Source of the DNA: DASRJW01 sp964567755
GTDB lineage: Bacteria > Krumholzibacteriota > Krumholzibacteriia > G020349025
Assembly (NCBI GenBank): GCA_964567755.1
Contig: CAZMNW010000054.1
Location: forward strand, 62,001 to 126,000
Direction: 5' to 3'
DNA: 64,000 nt
Every line of letters begins with the position of its first letter. Within the stretch, counting starts at the first letter, position 1. Below the pieces are notes generated by a model, which did not search any database, was not told the DNA's origin, and saw only the letters and a list, made by a program, of their open reading frames with translations. Both the position numbers and the translations under genes were made by a program. Of this stretch, positions 7,865-17,290 are shown one piece after another.

Positions 7865-8085
7865 GTGCCCCGCTCGCGTGCGACGCGAGTCGCGGCATCC
7901 TCGTCCGCCCAGATCTCCTTCCCGAGCCCACGTAGCTCGAGGATGGAACGCCGCTCGTTCTGCTCCATGGCCTGTTCGAGAATCACCGTGACTTCCTGGG
8001 CGACGGAGCGCCTGCACTGCTTCGCGCGTAGGCGCAGCTTGCGGTAGAGCTTGTCTGGAAGGTTCTTGATGTTGAGCGTTGCCAT
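7855..8085 (-). CDS. FitA/Arc-type ribbon-helix-helix antitoxin (VapB-like)
   Basis: A 76-residue protein. Residues 1-45 (MATLNIKNLPDKLYRKL, then an arginine-rich helix, then SVAQEV) match the ribbon-helix-helix DNA-binding fold of FitA-like antitoxins. The C-terminal half is charged and would bind the PIN toxin. I chose the ATG at 8083-8085 because GGAGG lies five bases upstream; that Shine-Dalgarno site is itself the inner part of the palindromic operator. A further ATG at 8097 lies inside the operator and is less likely. The toxin gene overlaps its end by ten bases. Confidence 0.85.
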   Translation of the reverse strand: MATLNIKNLPDKLYRKLRLRAKQCRRSVAQEVTVILEQAMEQNERRSILELRGLGKEIWADEDAATRVARERGTWD

Positions 8086-8087
8086 CC

Positions 8088-8119
8088 GTTCCTCCATTTA
8101 TACTCCATAATGGAGGAAC
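8088..8119. promoter_or_regulatory. Palindromic operator of the toxin-antitoxin promoter
   Basis: GTTCCTCCAT at 8088-8097 and its exact reverse complement ATGGAGGAAC at 8110-8119 are separated by 12 bases that contain TATACT, a plausible promoter -10 element. The site begins three bases upstream of the antitoxin start. Ribbon-helix-helix antitoxins commonly bind such inverted repeats to autoregulate their own promoter, so that role is inferred here. Confidence 0.75.
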
Positions 8120-8177
8120 TGATCCAGGATGTCAAGCGACGTCCATCAATCCCTGGCGCGGTTCAGAGGACGCGGGG

Positions 8178-8771
8178 CTAGCTGCGTGTCGTGTCCGGGC
8201 GCTGCGATTGGAAGTCGACGCGCGGCACCTGCTTCGCCTCGGCGGCCACGGGATAGAATGGCTCTTCCTTGAAACTGAACATGCCGGCCAAGAGCGTCAT
8301 GGGGAAGCGCCGGATGGCCGCGTTGAAACCACCCGCGATCTCGTTGTAGCGCGTGCGTCCAACCGACAGGCGATTCTCCGTGCCCGCGAGCTCGTCCTGC
8401 AAACGCATGAAGTTCTCGCTCGAACGCAGCTCGGGATAATTCTCGACCACGAGCAGGAGACGCGACAGTGCCGTGTCCATCGCTTGACCGGCGGCGATTC
8501 GTTCCTGCGTCGACCCGGCGCCCGCGAGACGCGCGCGCGCATCGGCGATGGCGCCGAACACCGCTTGCTCCTGGCCCGCGAATCCCTTCACGGTTTCCAC
8601 CAGATTGGGGATCAGGTCGTTCCGACGCAGCAGGAGATTGTCGACCTCGGCCCACGCTGTCCGCACCTGTGTCTGTTGAGTGACCAGCCCATTGTAGCCG
8701 GAAATGAGTCGTAAACCGATCCCTCCCAGCACCAACACGACCACGATCAGCGCGATGAGTCCTTTTTTCAT
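8178..8771 (-). CDS. lemA: LemA family membrane protein
   Basis: A 197-residue LemA protein: one N-terminal transmembrane helix (MKKGLIALIVVVLVLGGIGL) followed by a long helical bundle facing the periplasm. Hallmarks are YNGLVTQQTQVRTAWAEVDN, the RRNDLIPNLVETVKG segment and ENRLSVGRTRYNE. The molecular role of LemA is not established. It is often encoded beside TPM-domain (YgcG-like) proteins, as here, where the TPM gene ends 42 bases upstream on the same strand. Confidence 0.93.
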   Translation of the reverse strand: MKKGLIALIVVVLVLGGIGLRLISGYNGLVTQQTQVRTAWAEVDNLLLRRNDLIPNLVETVKGFAGQEQAVFGAIADARARLAGAGSTQERIAAGQAMDTALSRLLLVVENYPELRSSENFMRLQDELAGTENRLSVGRTRYNEIAGGFNAAIRRFPMTLLAGMFSFKEEPFYPVAAEAKQVPRVDFQSQRPDTTRS

Positions 8772-8813
8772 CGAACGTCTCCTTCTCCGCCTGCGATCGA
8801 ACGTGCGTCCAGC

Positions 8814-9671
8814 TCACCAGCTCCCGGTGGCGCCGCCGCCACCCGAGGCGCCGCCGCCAAAGCCACCGAAACCGCCACCTCCACCACCGCCACCGAATCC
8901 ACCGCCGCCCATCGGCCAACCGATGCCGCCACCATACCATGGGTCATTCCGGCCACCCCGGCGGCCCCGGCGGCCGCGGTTGCCGAGCGCAGCGATGACG
9001 ATCACGGTCATCAGCACCAGCACCAGTGTGCCCGGAGAAAAACCTTCCTGTCGCGGCGGCGGACGTGCACTGCGTCCGCCGCCCGGAATCGGCGCGGCCA
9101 GTCCCTTCGACTCCGCGACATGGCGCGCTGCCTCGGCGATGCCGTCGAGGATGCCGCCCGCGTAATCGCCGTCACGAAATCGCGGCACGATCTGCTGGCG
9201 AATGATGCCGCCGACACGACCATCCGGCAGCGCCCCCTCGAGCCCGTATCCGACTTCGAAACGCACGGCGCGTTCCGTGACCGCAACCACGAGCAGCAAG
9301 CCTTCATCGCTCTTGGACTGGCCGATGCCCCAAAGCTGGAACAGTTTCACCGCGAACTCTTCGATCGTCATCGGATCGGTCGATTGCACCGTGACCACGG
9401 CGAACTGCGCGTGCAGCGCGGCGTCGATCTGCGCCAGAGTGTCTTCGATCTGGCGTTTCGCGGCGGGATCGAGGACCTCGGCATGGTCGGTGAGGTACCC
9501 CTGCGCGCTTCCCAGATCTTCCGGCCGCACACCACGCGCGACATCGCCCGCCATCGGGGACCCGAGAACCAAGACGCTACAGATCAGCGCTCGCACTGCG
9601 GCGCCGCGCGCTCCGTCCCCACCGCGAGGAACTTCATCGGCGTCGCGCCGCTCAGCGGCTCGGTTGCGCAT
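8814..9671 (-). CDS. TPM-domain (YgcG/Psb32-like) membrane protein
   Basis: A protein of about 285 residues with a hydrophobic signal-like segment (ALICSVLVLGSPMAG), a TPM domain at about 60-190 (YLTDHAEVLDPAAKRQIEDTL at its start and FEVGYGLEGALPDG inside), one C-terminal transmembrane helix (LVLVLMTVIVIAAL) and a tail of glycine repeats ending GGGATGSW. Glycine-rich tails are normal for this family. Start choice is uncertain: the ATG at 9671 overlaps the upstream gene by 20 bases, while a GTG at 9594-9596 would put the signal peptide at the very N-terminus. It is followed by lemA. Confidence 0.88.
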   Translation of the reverse strand: MRNRAAERRDADEVPRGGDGARGAAVRALICSVLVLGSPMAGDVARGVRPEDLGSAQGYLTDHAEVLDPAAKRQIEDTLAQIDAALHAQFAVVTVQSTDPMTIEEFAVKLFQLWGIGQSKSDEGLLLVVAVTERAVRFEVGYGLEGALPDGRVGGIIRQQIVPRFRDGDYAGGILDGIAEAARHVAESKGLAAPIPGGGRSARPPPRQEGFSPGTLVLVLMTVIVIAALGNRGRRGRRGGRNDPWYGGGIGWPMGGGGFGGGGGGGGFGGFGGGASGGGGATGSW

Positions 9672-10422
9672 CGATGACCTGTATGAGGGATTCGAGCACG
9701 CGCACGTGCGCAGCGAACAATGCATCCGCCTGCGTCGACGACGCATTCGCCTTGCCTCGGGCTGCGAACGGTGCGCCGAGCGCGGCGCCGTCCACCGCGT
9801 AGGCGCGCGCTACCGCGCTCACGAGCTCTTGCGGATCGTCGGGTGGAACGCTGCTGCGAAGCACGAGTAACTGGCGCAGGACGGCGGCCAACCCGCCTGC
9901 GGCTTGCACCAGCAGCCGCTGCGTCGCATCCGGAACGCCGCCCGCGATCAAGTAGGCCTGACGCAAGCCAACCAGCTTGGATCGCAGCTCGTATTCGCAC
10001 TGGTGCCGCAGATTTCCCAAGCCCACCGCGAGGCCACCGAGCACGTCTTCGCCCGCGAGCAGACTGCGCCGCGCGCTGAGATCGAGAAACTCGGCCGGGA
10101 AGACGTCGATGGAGGAGCGGATCTGCGCCTCCGTGAGCACCAGCGGCGCGGCGCGGCGACCCGGCTGTGCCTGCGTGGCGAGAGCGCGCACGCTGCGCGC
10201 GAGCGTGGTCAGCAATTCGAATGGAAGGTCCACCACCACGAGCAAGAGATTGAGATCGCTCGCCTGGGCATCGAAATGCGGCGTGAGCGCACTGCCATAG
10301 AGGTACAAGGCGCGGAAGCCGTCGCCGCATTCTCGCGGCAGCGCTGCCACCCACGGGGCCAAGCGCGTGGCGAGCGCCGCGGGCGGAACGACGAGTCCGG
10401 GTGCACCTTGCGCCTGTGCCAT
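9652..10422 (-). CDS. Nucleotidyltransferase-fold protein
   Basis: A 256-residue protein. Residues 39-63 carry a nucleotidyltransferase core (LYLYGSALTPHF, then SDLNLLLVVVD), matching the GS-x(n)-D-x-(D/N) pattern of minimal nucleotidyltransferases. One metal-binding acidic position appears to be Asn, so catalysis is uncertain. The remainder is helical with EFLDLSARRSLLAGEDVL, a segment often seen in bacterial proteins of this superfamily. It is first in the operon with the TPM and LemA genes, overlapping the former by 20 bases. Substrate unknown. Confidence 0.7.
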   Translation of the reverse strand: MAQAQGAPGLVVPPAALATRLAPWVAALPRECGDGFRALYLYGSALTPHFDAQASDLNLLLVVVDLPFELLTTLARSVRALATQAQPGRRAAPLVLTEAQIRSSIDVFPAEFLDLSARRSLLAGEDVLGGLAVGLGNLRHQCEYELRSKLVGLRQAYLIAGGVPDATQRLLVQAAGGLAAVLRQLLVLRSSVPPDDPQELVSAVARAYAVDGAALGAPFAARGKANASSTQADALFAAHVRVLESLIQVIDAQPSR

Positions 10423-10717
10423 CCGCGCATGCTACGCATGCGGCCCATGGCCTGCAAGTGTCACTCGCATGACGGCTGGTCTAGACCTTTCCAGGCCGTC
10501 GCGACCCGCGAGCGGAAAGTGCTCACCGCGGGCTGCGCGGACGAATCGTGCGGAGTCACGATCGTTCGCGGCGCGATCGACCCTCCGCGTGCCGGCGGTC
10601 GACGCTCGAGGGGCGACGAAGGAACGCATCTTGCCTTTCCAGGACGAGTGGTGCGCGCCTGGAAGCGACCTGCCTGACTGGGCCGCACCGATGTCGATGC
10701 ACCTTTCGGAGATGCGG

Positions 10718-11251
10718 ATGAGCGAGGAATACCGGATCCCACGCCGACAGATCATGGCACAGGTGACGCTGGTGAGTGAGCCACCTCGTGACCTGCTGCT
10801 CTTCGTCGGCCTCCACGCGGCCAGCCACGATGGCTTCGAGCGCCCGAGCGATGTGCTCAACAGTCGCGAATCCTATGTTCCAGCTCGGGACGCGCAGAAC
10901 AACATGCGGCTGCTCAATCTCGATGCGATTCTCGTCGTCACCGTCGCCGCGAAGGACGAGAGCGTCCTGGGCTCTCTCGAATTCCAGGCCAGCGAAGCCG
11001 CATGCATGGATGTCGTGGTGGCTCTCGAGGGCGGATTGCGCTTGCGCGGCTATGTCCGCTACGTCCTGCCCCAGGGGCAACAGCGTTTGCAGAACTACCT
11101 GCGGCTGCCGGAGCGCTTCCTATCGCTTTACGACGGCCCGCGTGTGCACATGATCAATCGGCGCCGCGTCATCTGGGTGGAATGCCAGACTGCCGACGCC
11201 AAAAATCCCAACGCGGATTCCCTGAGCGCGGCCTCGCTGCCTCAGCTCTGA
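10718..11251 (+). CDS. Conserved hypothetical protein upstream of the PilT-like ATPase
   Basis: A soluble protein of about 177 residues, without signal peptide or membrane segments. I chose the ATG at 10718 because GGAG lies six bases upstream; earlier ATGs at 10691 and 10697 are in frame. Visible landmarks are RIPRRQIMAQVTL, LNSRESYVPARD, NMRLLNLDAILVV and RVHMINRRRVIWVE. It is rich in beta-strand-like alternation. I do not recognise a family. The retraction ATPase gene begins 54 bases downstream on the same strand, so a role with type IV pili or surface motility is plausible but only inferred from context. Confidence 0.65.
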   Translation: MSEEYRIPRRQIMAQVTLVSEPPRDLLLFVGLHAASHDGFERPSDVLNSRESYVPARDAQNNMRLLNLDAILVVTVAAKDESVLGSLEFQASEAACMDVVVALEGGLRLRGYVRYVLPQGQQRLQNYLRLPERFLSLYDGPRVHMINRRRVIWVECQTADAKNPNADSLSAASLPQL

Positions 11252-11305
11252 GGGACGACGGGCCGAGCGCCCGAAAGCAGCGGCCCGAACGCCGCACAGC
11301 AAGGG

Positions 11306-12958
11306 ATGGCGACACACATGGCGCACCTGGACCGCTTCATCGAGGTCGTGTTCCGTGCCGGGGCCGAACGCCTCGTCCTGTGCCCGGACCAGAAGGTCAT
11401 GATCGCCACCGGCGACGATTTGCGGCCACTGACGGCCCAGCCGACGACCCTGCCGCAAATCATGCAGCTCCTGCGCGAAGTCGCGCCGGCCTATCTTTCC
11501 GAGGCGATGTCGCAGGCGGATTCTTGCGAGTTCGAGTACACCTCCCCAGCAGGCCTCGTGCGCGTGCTGGTGCAGCAAGATGGCGGTGCCCTCCGGATCG
11601 AGATCTCACCCGAGGTCGAACCCGTCGGGGCCTCGAGCGTGTCGTCGATGGGATCGGCGCGTGCGGACCGCGGCGCGATCGCTGCCGCGACTCCGCCCGC
11701 GGTCATGGCCTCCCCCGCGTCGAGTGCAGTCCTCGGCACGACACCAGCCGCTGCGCCCGTGACGCGGCCGGTCGTGAGTAAGGTGCCGATTTCCGTCGCG
11801 GCGCCGATCGCAGAGACACACACGAGCATGAGCCCGCACACCGCAGCGTCACCGGCCGCAGCATCGCCCGCAAACGCGCCGCGGCTCGAGCAGTTCTTCC
11901 GTCGCATGGTGCAGGAACGCTGCTCGGATCTGCATCTGTGCTCGGGCTGCGCGCCGCTCTTTCGCAAAGATGGCGAAATGGTGACACTCGGCCCGGCGAC
12001 ACCGCTCGCTGCCGAGACCGTGCGCGAAATGCTGCTCGAGATCACGCCTTCCGGCCACCGCGCCGAGTTCGAAGCGCGCCACGACACCGACTTTTCCTAC
12101 GAGATCCAGGGGGTCGCGCGCTATCGTTGCAACCTGTTCATGGATCGACGCGGCATGGGCGGTGTTTTCCGCGTCATCCCGGCGCAGATTCCCAACGCCC
12201 AGAGCCTCGGGCTCAGCAAGGCGATGCTCGATCTGTGCAATCTCTCCAAGGGTTTGGTGTTGGTTACCGGCCCCACGGGCTCCGGGAAGTCGACGACGCT
12301 CGCGGCAATGATCGATTTTGTCAACAATACGCGCTCCGATCACATCATCACCGTCGAGGACCCGATCGAGTTCATGCACGAGAACCGCAAGTGCCTGGTG
12401 AACCAGCGCGAGATCGGTGGCCATACCAACGATTTCAAGAGCGCCTTGCGCGCGGCGTTACGCGAGGATCCGGACATCGTTCTCGTCGGCGAGATGCGCG
12501 ATCTCGAAACCATGGAGATCGCCATCGAAACTGCCGAGACCGGACACCTGGTGTTCGGGACTCTCCATACCAATACTGCCGCCTCGACGGTCGATCGCAT
12601 CATCGATCAGTTCCCCGGTGACCGTCAGAACCAGGTGCGCAGCATGCTGGCGGACTCGCTCAAGGGCGTCATCGCGCAAACTCTCTGCAAGAAGAAGGGT
12701 GGCGGGATGGTGGCCGCACACGAGGTGCTGCTGGTCAACGCAGCGGTCAGCAATCTCGTGCGCGAGGGCAAGACGTTCCAGATTCCCACCATCATGCAGA
12801 CCGGTCGCGCTGCCGGCATGACCACGCTCAACGACAGCCTGCTCGAACTGGTCAAGCAGGGCATCGTCGAGCCCCATCAAGCCTATGCCAAGGCCGTGGC
12901 GCGCAGCGAGTTCCGCGCCCTGCTCGAGCGCAACCACTTCCGCGTCGACGCCGCCTGA
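11306..12958 (+). CDS. pilT: PilT-family type IV pilus retraction ATPase with an extra N-terminal domain
   Basis: A 550-residue protein. Residues about 190-550 are a full PilT: SDLHL near the start, Walker A GPTGSGKST (322-330), ITVEDPIEF Asp box, VGEMRDLETM Walker B and GHLVFGTLHTN His box. PilT hexamers power pilus retraction. Ordinary PilT has about 350 residues. Here an extra domain (residues 1-100, AERLVLCPDQKVMIATGDDL and a later VRVLVQQDGGALRIEI) is joined by a linker rich in Pro, Ala and Ser (about 105-185). The extra domain looks like a diverged second copy of the PilT N-terminal PAS-like domain. No other pilus genes are in the window except possibly the gene upstream. Confidence 0.9.
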   Translation: MATHMAHLDRFIEVVFRAGAERLVLCPDQKVMIATGDDLRPLTAQPTTLPQIMQLLREVAPAYLSEAMSQADSCEFEYTSPAGLVRVLVQQDGGALRIEISPEVEPVGASSVSSMGSARADRGAIAAATPPAVMASPASSAVLGTTPAAAPVTRPVVSKVPISVAAPIAETHTSMSPHTAASPAAASPANAPRLEQFFRRMVQERCSDLHLCSGCAPLFRKDGEMVTLGPATPLAAETVREMLLEITPSGHRAEFEARHDTDFSYEIQGVARYRCNLFMDRRGMGGVFRVIPAQIPNAQSLGLSKAMLDLCNLSKGLVLVTGPTGSGKSTTLAAMIDFVNNTRSDHIITVEDPIEFMHENRKCLVNQREIGGHTNDFKSALRAALREDPDIVLVGEMRDLETMEIAIETAETGHLVFGTLHTNTAASTVDRIIDQFPGDRQNQVRSMLADSLKGVIAQTLCKKKGGGMVAAHEVLLVNAAVSNLVREGKTFQIPTIMQTGRAAGMTTLNDSLLELVKQGIVEPHQAYAKAVARSEFRALLERNHFRVDAA

Positions 12959-12989
12959 ACGGGTGCGCTCGCGCCGCCACACGCGCGTG

Positions 12990-14591
12990 TCACCGTCGCC
13001 CCCGATCCAAGTCTCGCAGCACCAACAGCGTGCGATCATCCTGCGCGTGCGCGCCGTCGAGGAATTCGTCGACAGCACCGAACACACCGTCCGCAATCTC
13101 TTCCGCCGGGGATTCTCGCATCGCCTCCAGGCAATCGAAGAGTCGCTCTTTGGTGAACAATTGCGGTGGCCGCGAGCGCGCATGCATGGCCTCCGGGATG
13201 CCGTCGGTCCACGCCGCCAGCATTGCGCCGGGCGCGAGTGTCACGCTCTCTTCGTGCAGGCGCACCGGAAGGTTGAGCCCGATCGGCGGACCCGTCGAAT
13301 GCAGCCACTCCCCCGCCAATCCCGGGGCGAACAGGATCGGGGGTTCGTGCCCGGCGTTGACGTAGTCGAATCGTCGCGTGCGCGGGTCGAGGAATCCCAG
13401 AAACATGGTGACGAACACGTTGGGTGCCAAGCGCTCGGCCAAGAGCTGGCTCAAGCTCGTGACGAGACCGAGAGGCGAGCCGGCGCCCGGGGTCAGGGCG
13501 CGCAGCGTCGCCAGAGCCTCGGCCATGACCAGCGCCGCGCCGATCCCTTTGCCGGCGACATCCCCGATGGCGTAGAGGTAGCGCCCATCCGGGAGCAGCG
13601 ACGACTCATACAGATCCCCCGCCACCTTGGAGCAGGCCTCGAGCCGGGCCGCCACTTCGAATCCTGCTGGCGAGAGGGGCTCGCTCAGGAAACGCCTTTG
13701 GATCGCCGTGGCCATTTGGATCTCGATGCCCGCCTTGGATTTGGCGAGCTTGGCAGCGACGAGGTTCGACAACAGCTGCAGGCGGTGCAGGTGGCGCGCA
13801 CTGAACACTCGGTTCGAATCGTCTTGGTCCATGTAGAGGACACCCATGACGTCCGCGCCACTGATCAAAGGCACCGCGAGTGCGGAGCAAATCCCCTTCG
13901 ATCTGGCGCTCTGGAACACGTCCGTGCCGAAAGCGCCGTCGGTGAGCAGCATCGGCTTGGCGGTATGCAGGACTCTTTCGATGAGAGCATGGCAAACAGG
14001 AAGCTCCATCGTCTCGCGCTGCCTGGGGTAGGAGCAGCGCAACTCGAGTGCACCGACCTCGTCGAGTACGAACAGGCACGCGAGTCGGAAGCTGAACAGG
14101 CTCGAGACGCGCTCGAGACAGCTCTCGCAAGCCGGTTCGGGCGCATCCTCGGCCACCAGGAAGTTGCCGAACTCCACCAACATGTCGAGAAGCCTCGGCA
14201 CGAACCCGCTGCGGCGCCCCGAACCAGAACCCTCGAGCGTGCTCTTGTCATCCGCCCGCGGAGGATCGGAAAGCGACATGGGCGTCGAGGCGCCACAATT
14301 GTCGTCGCCCTTGAAGGTAAAGGCAACACTTCCGAGTGCAATCTCGTCGCCGGGCGACAAGGCTCCAGCCGTGATTCTGCTGCCATTGACCACAATGCCG
14401 TTGCGTGCGCCGAGATCCCGAATCTCGGCGCGGTTCCTACGAACAATGATCTCCGCATGGGCGCGAGAAACGCCAGCGAACGGGAGGACGATTTCGGCCT
14501 GCCGCGACGAGCGTCCAATTGTGTTGATTCCGTCGTGCAACGGGAAGACCAGACGTTGGCCTTCCATCGACCCTACGAGCCTGTAGATCAT
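12990..14591 (-). CDS. FHA-GAF-SpoIIE (PP2C-type) serine phosphatase
   Basis: A 533-residue cytoplasmic signalling protein. Residues about 18-75 form an FHA phosphothreonine-binding domain (INTIGRSSRQAEIVL, SRAHAEI, LGARNGIVVNG). A GAF-type sensor region follows at about 150-295, then a SpoIIE/RsbU-like PP2C phosphatase at about 310-533 (YAIGDVAGKGIGAALVMA, FDYVNAGHEPPIL, AWTDGIPEAM). Relatives control partner-switching anti-sigma systems. The ATG at 14589-14591 has GGAGG at optimal distance. It converges with pilT and lies near a receiver-RsbW protein (17687-18544), so it could act on the same switch. Confidence 0.92.
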   Translation of the reverse strand: MIYRLVGSMEGQRLVFPLHDGINTIGRSSRQAEIVLPFAGVSRAHAEIIVRRNRAEIRDLGARNGIVVNGSRITAGALSPGDEIALGSVAFTFKGDDNCGASTPMSLSDPPRADDKSTLEGSGSGRRSGFVPRLLDMLVEFGNFLVAEDAPEPACESCLERVSSLFSFRLACLFVLDEVGALELRCSYPRQRETMELPVCHALIERVLHTAKPMLLTDGAFGTDVFQSARSKGICSALAVPLISGADVMGVLYMDQDDSNRVFSARHLHRLQLLSNLVAAKLAKSKAGIEIQMATAIQRRFLSEPLSPAGFEVAARLEACSKVAGDLYESSLLPDGRYLYAIGDVAGKGIGAALVMAEALATLRALTPGAGSPLGLVTSLSQLLAERLAPNVFVTMFLGFLDPRTRRFDYVNAGHEPPILFAPGLAGEWLHSTGPPIGLNLPVRLHEESVTLAPGAMLAAWTDGIPEAMHARSRPPQLFTKERLFDCLEAMRESPAEEIADGVFGAVDEFLDGAHAQDDRTLLVLRDLDRGRR

Positions 14592-14869
14592 GACAACACC
14601 TCCTCATCCACAGGGATGCGCGAGGCGAACCATCCGTCACTAACGAAACATACAACCCATTCGTCCGCGTGGCACCGCCGTGCGGCGTGTCGCGTGGAAA
14701 CTCGTACGCGCCAGCCTGCGTAGAAATACGCAGTCACGCTATGTCGAACTCGCCGGACGCCACCGCAGATTCTTCTGTGTGGCTCCAAAGCGTCGGCGCG
14801 ACTGCAAGCCGCCCTGTTGCCAACCAGAACGTGGGATCGGGCTCGAACCGCACAGCCAGCGTTGTCGTT

Positions 14870-17290
14870 CTAGGGCGCTGTGGTCGCCGTGGTGGTCACA
14901 CGCTGCCTCACGTAGCGATCGCTCCACTCGAGCATTTCGGCGAGCGTGTGCAGGATGGATTCGCGCGCCGCATAGCCATGGCTCTCGTGCGGCAGCAGCA
15001 CCAGGCGCGCCGTGGCGCCATGGGCTTGCAGCGCTTCGTACATGCGCTCGGACTGCATGGTGTACGTGCCGGGGTTGTTGTCCGCTTGGCCATGGATGAG
15101 GAGGATCGGCTCGTCGATGCGGTGTGCATGCGCGAACGGCGACAGCTTCATGTACACCTCGCTCGCCTCCCAGAAAGTGCGGCGCTCGCCCTGGAACCCG
15201 AACGGCGTGAGGGTGCGATTGTAGGCGCCGCTGCGGGCGATCCCGGCGGCAAAGAGATCGGAGTGCGCCAGCAGGTTCGCGGTCATGAAGGCGCCATAGC
15301 TGTGGCCGCCGACGACCACACGCCGCGGATCGACGACACCGAGGGAATCGAGCACATGCACGGCCGCTTCCGCCGCGGCGACGACCTGTTCGACGAAGGT
15401 TTCGTTCATCGTCTCGGGGTCGCCGATGACCGGCATAGTGGCGTCCATCAACACCGCATAGCCCTGGGTGACGAAGAAGAGCGGCGACGCCCCCCGGTAG
15501 AGCGTGAAGCCGTTGGGAGAGGCGCGAACTTGGCCGGCGGTCGCGGGGTCGGAATACTCGAGCGGATAGGCCCAGATCAGACACGGCAAGCGCTCACCCG
15601 CTCGATGCTCGGGCGGCAGATACAAGGTGCCGCTCAGCGTCACCCCGTCGGCACGCGTGTACTTGAGCAGTCGCTTCTCGACCCCCTGCAGGCGTGGATA
15701 TGGGTCTTCGAAGTGCGTGATCTGGCGGCGATCGCCACCTGCGAGACCGACGACGGCATAGTTCGGTGGTTCGCTGCGTGACTCGTAGCGGGTGACGATG
15801 GACTGGCCTTTATCGCCGACGAAATCCACCGCGCTTTCGACCGCATCGACGCCCGAATGGAACAGACGCTCGGTCTTCTTCGTCACGACATCGAACCGGT
15901 CGAGGAACGGCCGCGCACCCTCGGGGGTGGCGCCGCGCCCCGCGAGATAGACGGCATTGCCGTCTTGGCGCAGGACCTGAAAGCCGTTGGCCAGCGTCCG
16001 CGTGAGCGGCTGTCCGGGATCCCCGTAGGCGTCATTGACGCTGCAGTCGAAGAGCACACGCTTTTTTTGCGGTGCGCGAAGATTCAATGCAACCGTCGTG
16101 CGCCAGCGCCGTTCGCGCTCGTACTCCGTGACCCAGACTTCGTCCTCGCGCCCACCGTACTCGAAGCCGCGGAATCGATGCACGAGTCGCATGACCTCCG
16201 CCGGCCGTGCGGCGAAAGGCGCCGCCAACGTCAGGATGCTCTCGCGCTGCGGCACCTTGAGTTGCGGGTCGCCCTCGTCGAGCGCCTCGACCCACAGCAG
16301 CTTCGCGGGGTGCAACGGTTGCCAGGCCACCTCGCGCGCTCCCTTCGCAACACCTTGGACGGGGACTTCGTCCGAGACCGGCAATGAAGCGAGCGTTCGT
16401 ACCAGCGCGCCAGTCGCGCCGAGAACTTGAGTCTCGCGCGCGAAGTAGAAATAGGGCACCCGGTACGAGAAAGGACGCCGCAGCCGGGTCACCAGCAAGA
16501 ACTTGCCATCGGGGGATGTCTCGGCCTCGAGGTACAGCCCCGGCTCGCCCACGCGGGTGAGCGCCCCCTTGGCGACATCGACGATGGCGAGTTGGCTCGT
16601 GGCCACGTGCTCGAAAAGATCGGCGTCGAACTCGTTCTCCAACAAGTCCTGATAGGTGAACATCCGTGTGCGTTTTCCTGCCGATTCGAGGACCACGGGC
16701 GCCTCGGGCACCAGCGGCTGTCGCGGCGGCGGGCCGAGACCCTCGGCGACCAAGCACACCAGCAGGGCGGTGCTGCCCGCGTGCCATTGAATCGGTGCAC
16801 CCAGGAGGTCATTCAGTCGCGCGCTGGCGATCCGCGTGGCAGTGCCGTGCACGGCGTCGGCGATCCACAGCTCCACACCCTGCGGCGCATCGACGCCGAA
16901 AGCGACGTGCGTGCCATCGGGAGACCACACGGGATAGGTGAAATCGCGTTCCGGGGGCAATGGCACCGCAGTGGTCATGCCGCTTTGGAGATCGACGAAA
17001 CTCAAGGAGCGGTGGCGCCGGGTGCGCTGCCGCGCGTGCAGATCGAGATCCACGCGCAAGCCAGCGAGCGAGCGGTAGGGTCGAGCGAGCAGTGCGAGCG
17101 GCGGATTCGGCTCGATCTCGACCTGCATGAGCCGCTTCCCTTGCGGGTCGAGCTGGCTCAAAGGCGGCGCCGGTGCATCGACGAGCTCGGTGACTTCGGG
17201 CGGGGGTTGCTTGTACTGCGCCTTCCCGGCGGTGCTGGGCGCAGTCCACGTAGCGGCGAGGATGACGACGCAGGCAAACAGAGCGCGCAT
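14870..17290 (-). CDS. Secreted S9 prolyl-oligopeptidase family peptidase (glutamyl endopeptidase-like)
   Basis: An 806-residue exported enzyme with a signal peptide at residues 1-23 (MRALFACVVILAATWTAPS). A seven-bladed propeller (about 80-560) precedes an alpha/beta-hydrolase domain. The catalytic triad is visible: Ser at about 664 in GGHSYGAF, Asp at about 737 in HGQADNNPGT and His at about 771 in PHESHGY. Propeller landmarks YPVWSPDGTHVAFG and SPDGKFLLVTR, and the overall length, point to the S9D glutamyl endopeptidase branch. It probably degrades peptides in the periplasm. Nothing indicates an operon. Confidence 0.9.
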   Translation of the reverse strand: MRALFACVVILAATWTAPSTAGKAQYKQPPPEVTELVDAPAPPLSQLDPQGKRLMQVEIEPNPPLALLARPYRSLAGLRVDLDLHARQRTRRHRSLSFVDLQSGMTTAVPLPPERDFTYPVWSPDGTHVAFGVDAPQGVELWIADAVHGTATRIASARLNDLLGAPIQWHAGSTALLVCLVAEGLGPPPRQPLVPEAPVVLESAGKRTRMFTYQDLLENEFDADLFEHVATSQLAIVDVAKGALTRVGEPGLYLEAETSPDGKFLLVTRLRRPFSYRVPYFYFARETQVLGATGALVRTLASLPVSDEVPVQGVAKGAREVAWQPLHPAKLLWVEALDEGDPQLKVPQRESILTLAAPFAARPAEVMRLVHRFRGFEYGGREDEVWVTEYERERRWRTTVALNLRAPQKKRVLFDCSVNDAYGDPGQPLTRTLANGFQVLRQDGNAVYLAGRGATPEGARPFLDRFDVVTKKTERLFHSGVDAVESAVDFVGDKGQSIVTRYESRSEPPNYAVVGLAGGDRRQITHFEDPYPRLQGVEKRLLKYTRADGVTLSGTLYLPPEHRAGERLPCLIWAYPLEYSDPATAGQVRASPNGFTLYRGASPLFFVTQGYAVLMDATMPVIGDPETMNETFVEQVVAAAEAAVHVLDSLGVVDPRRVVVGGHSYGAFMTANLLAHSDLFAAGIARSGAYNRTLTPFGFQGERRTFWEASEVYMKLSPFAHAHRIDEPILLIHGQADNNPGTYTMQSERMYEALQAHGATARLVLLPHESHGYAARESILHTLAEMLEWSDRYVRQRVTTTATTAP

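Noticed and set aside
14820..14870. A tRNA-like stretch containing CTCGAACC.
   Set aside because: No acceptor stem or anticodon arm could be paired around it; no tRNA gene was found anywhere in the window.
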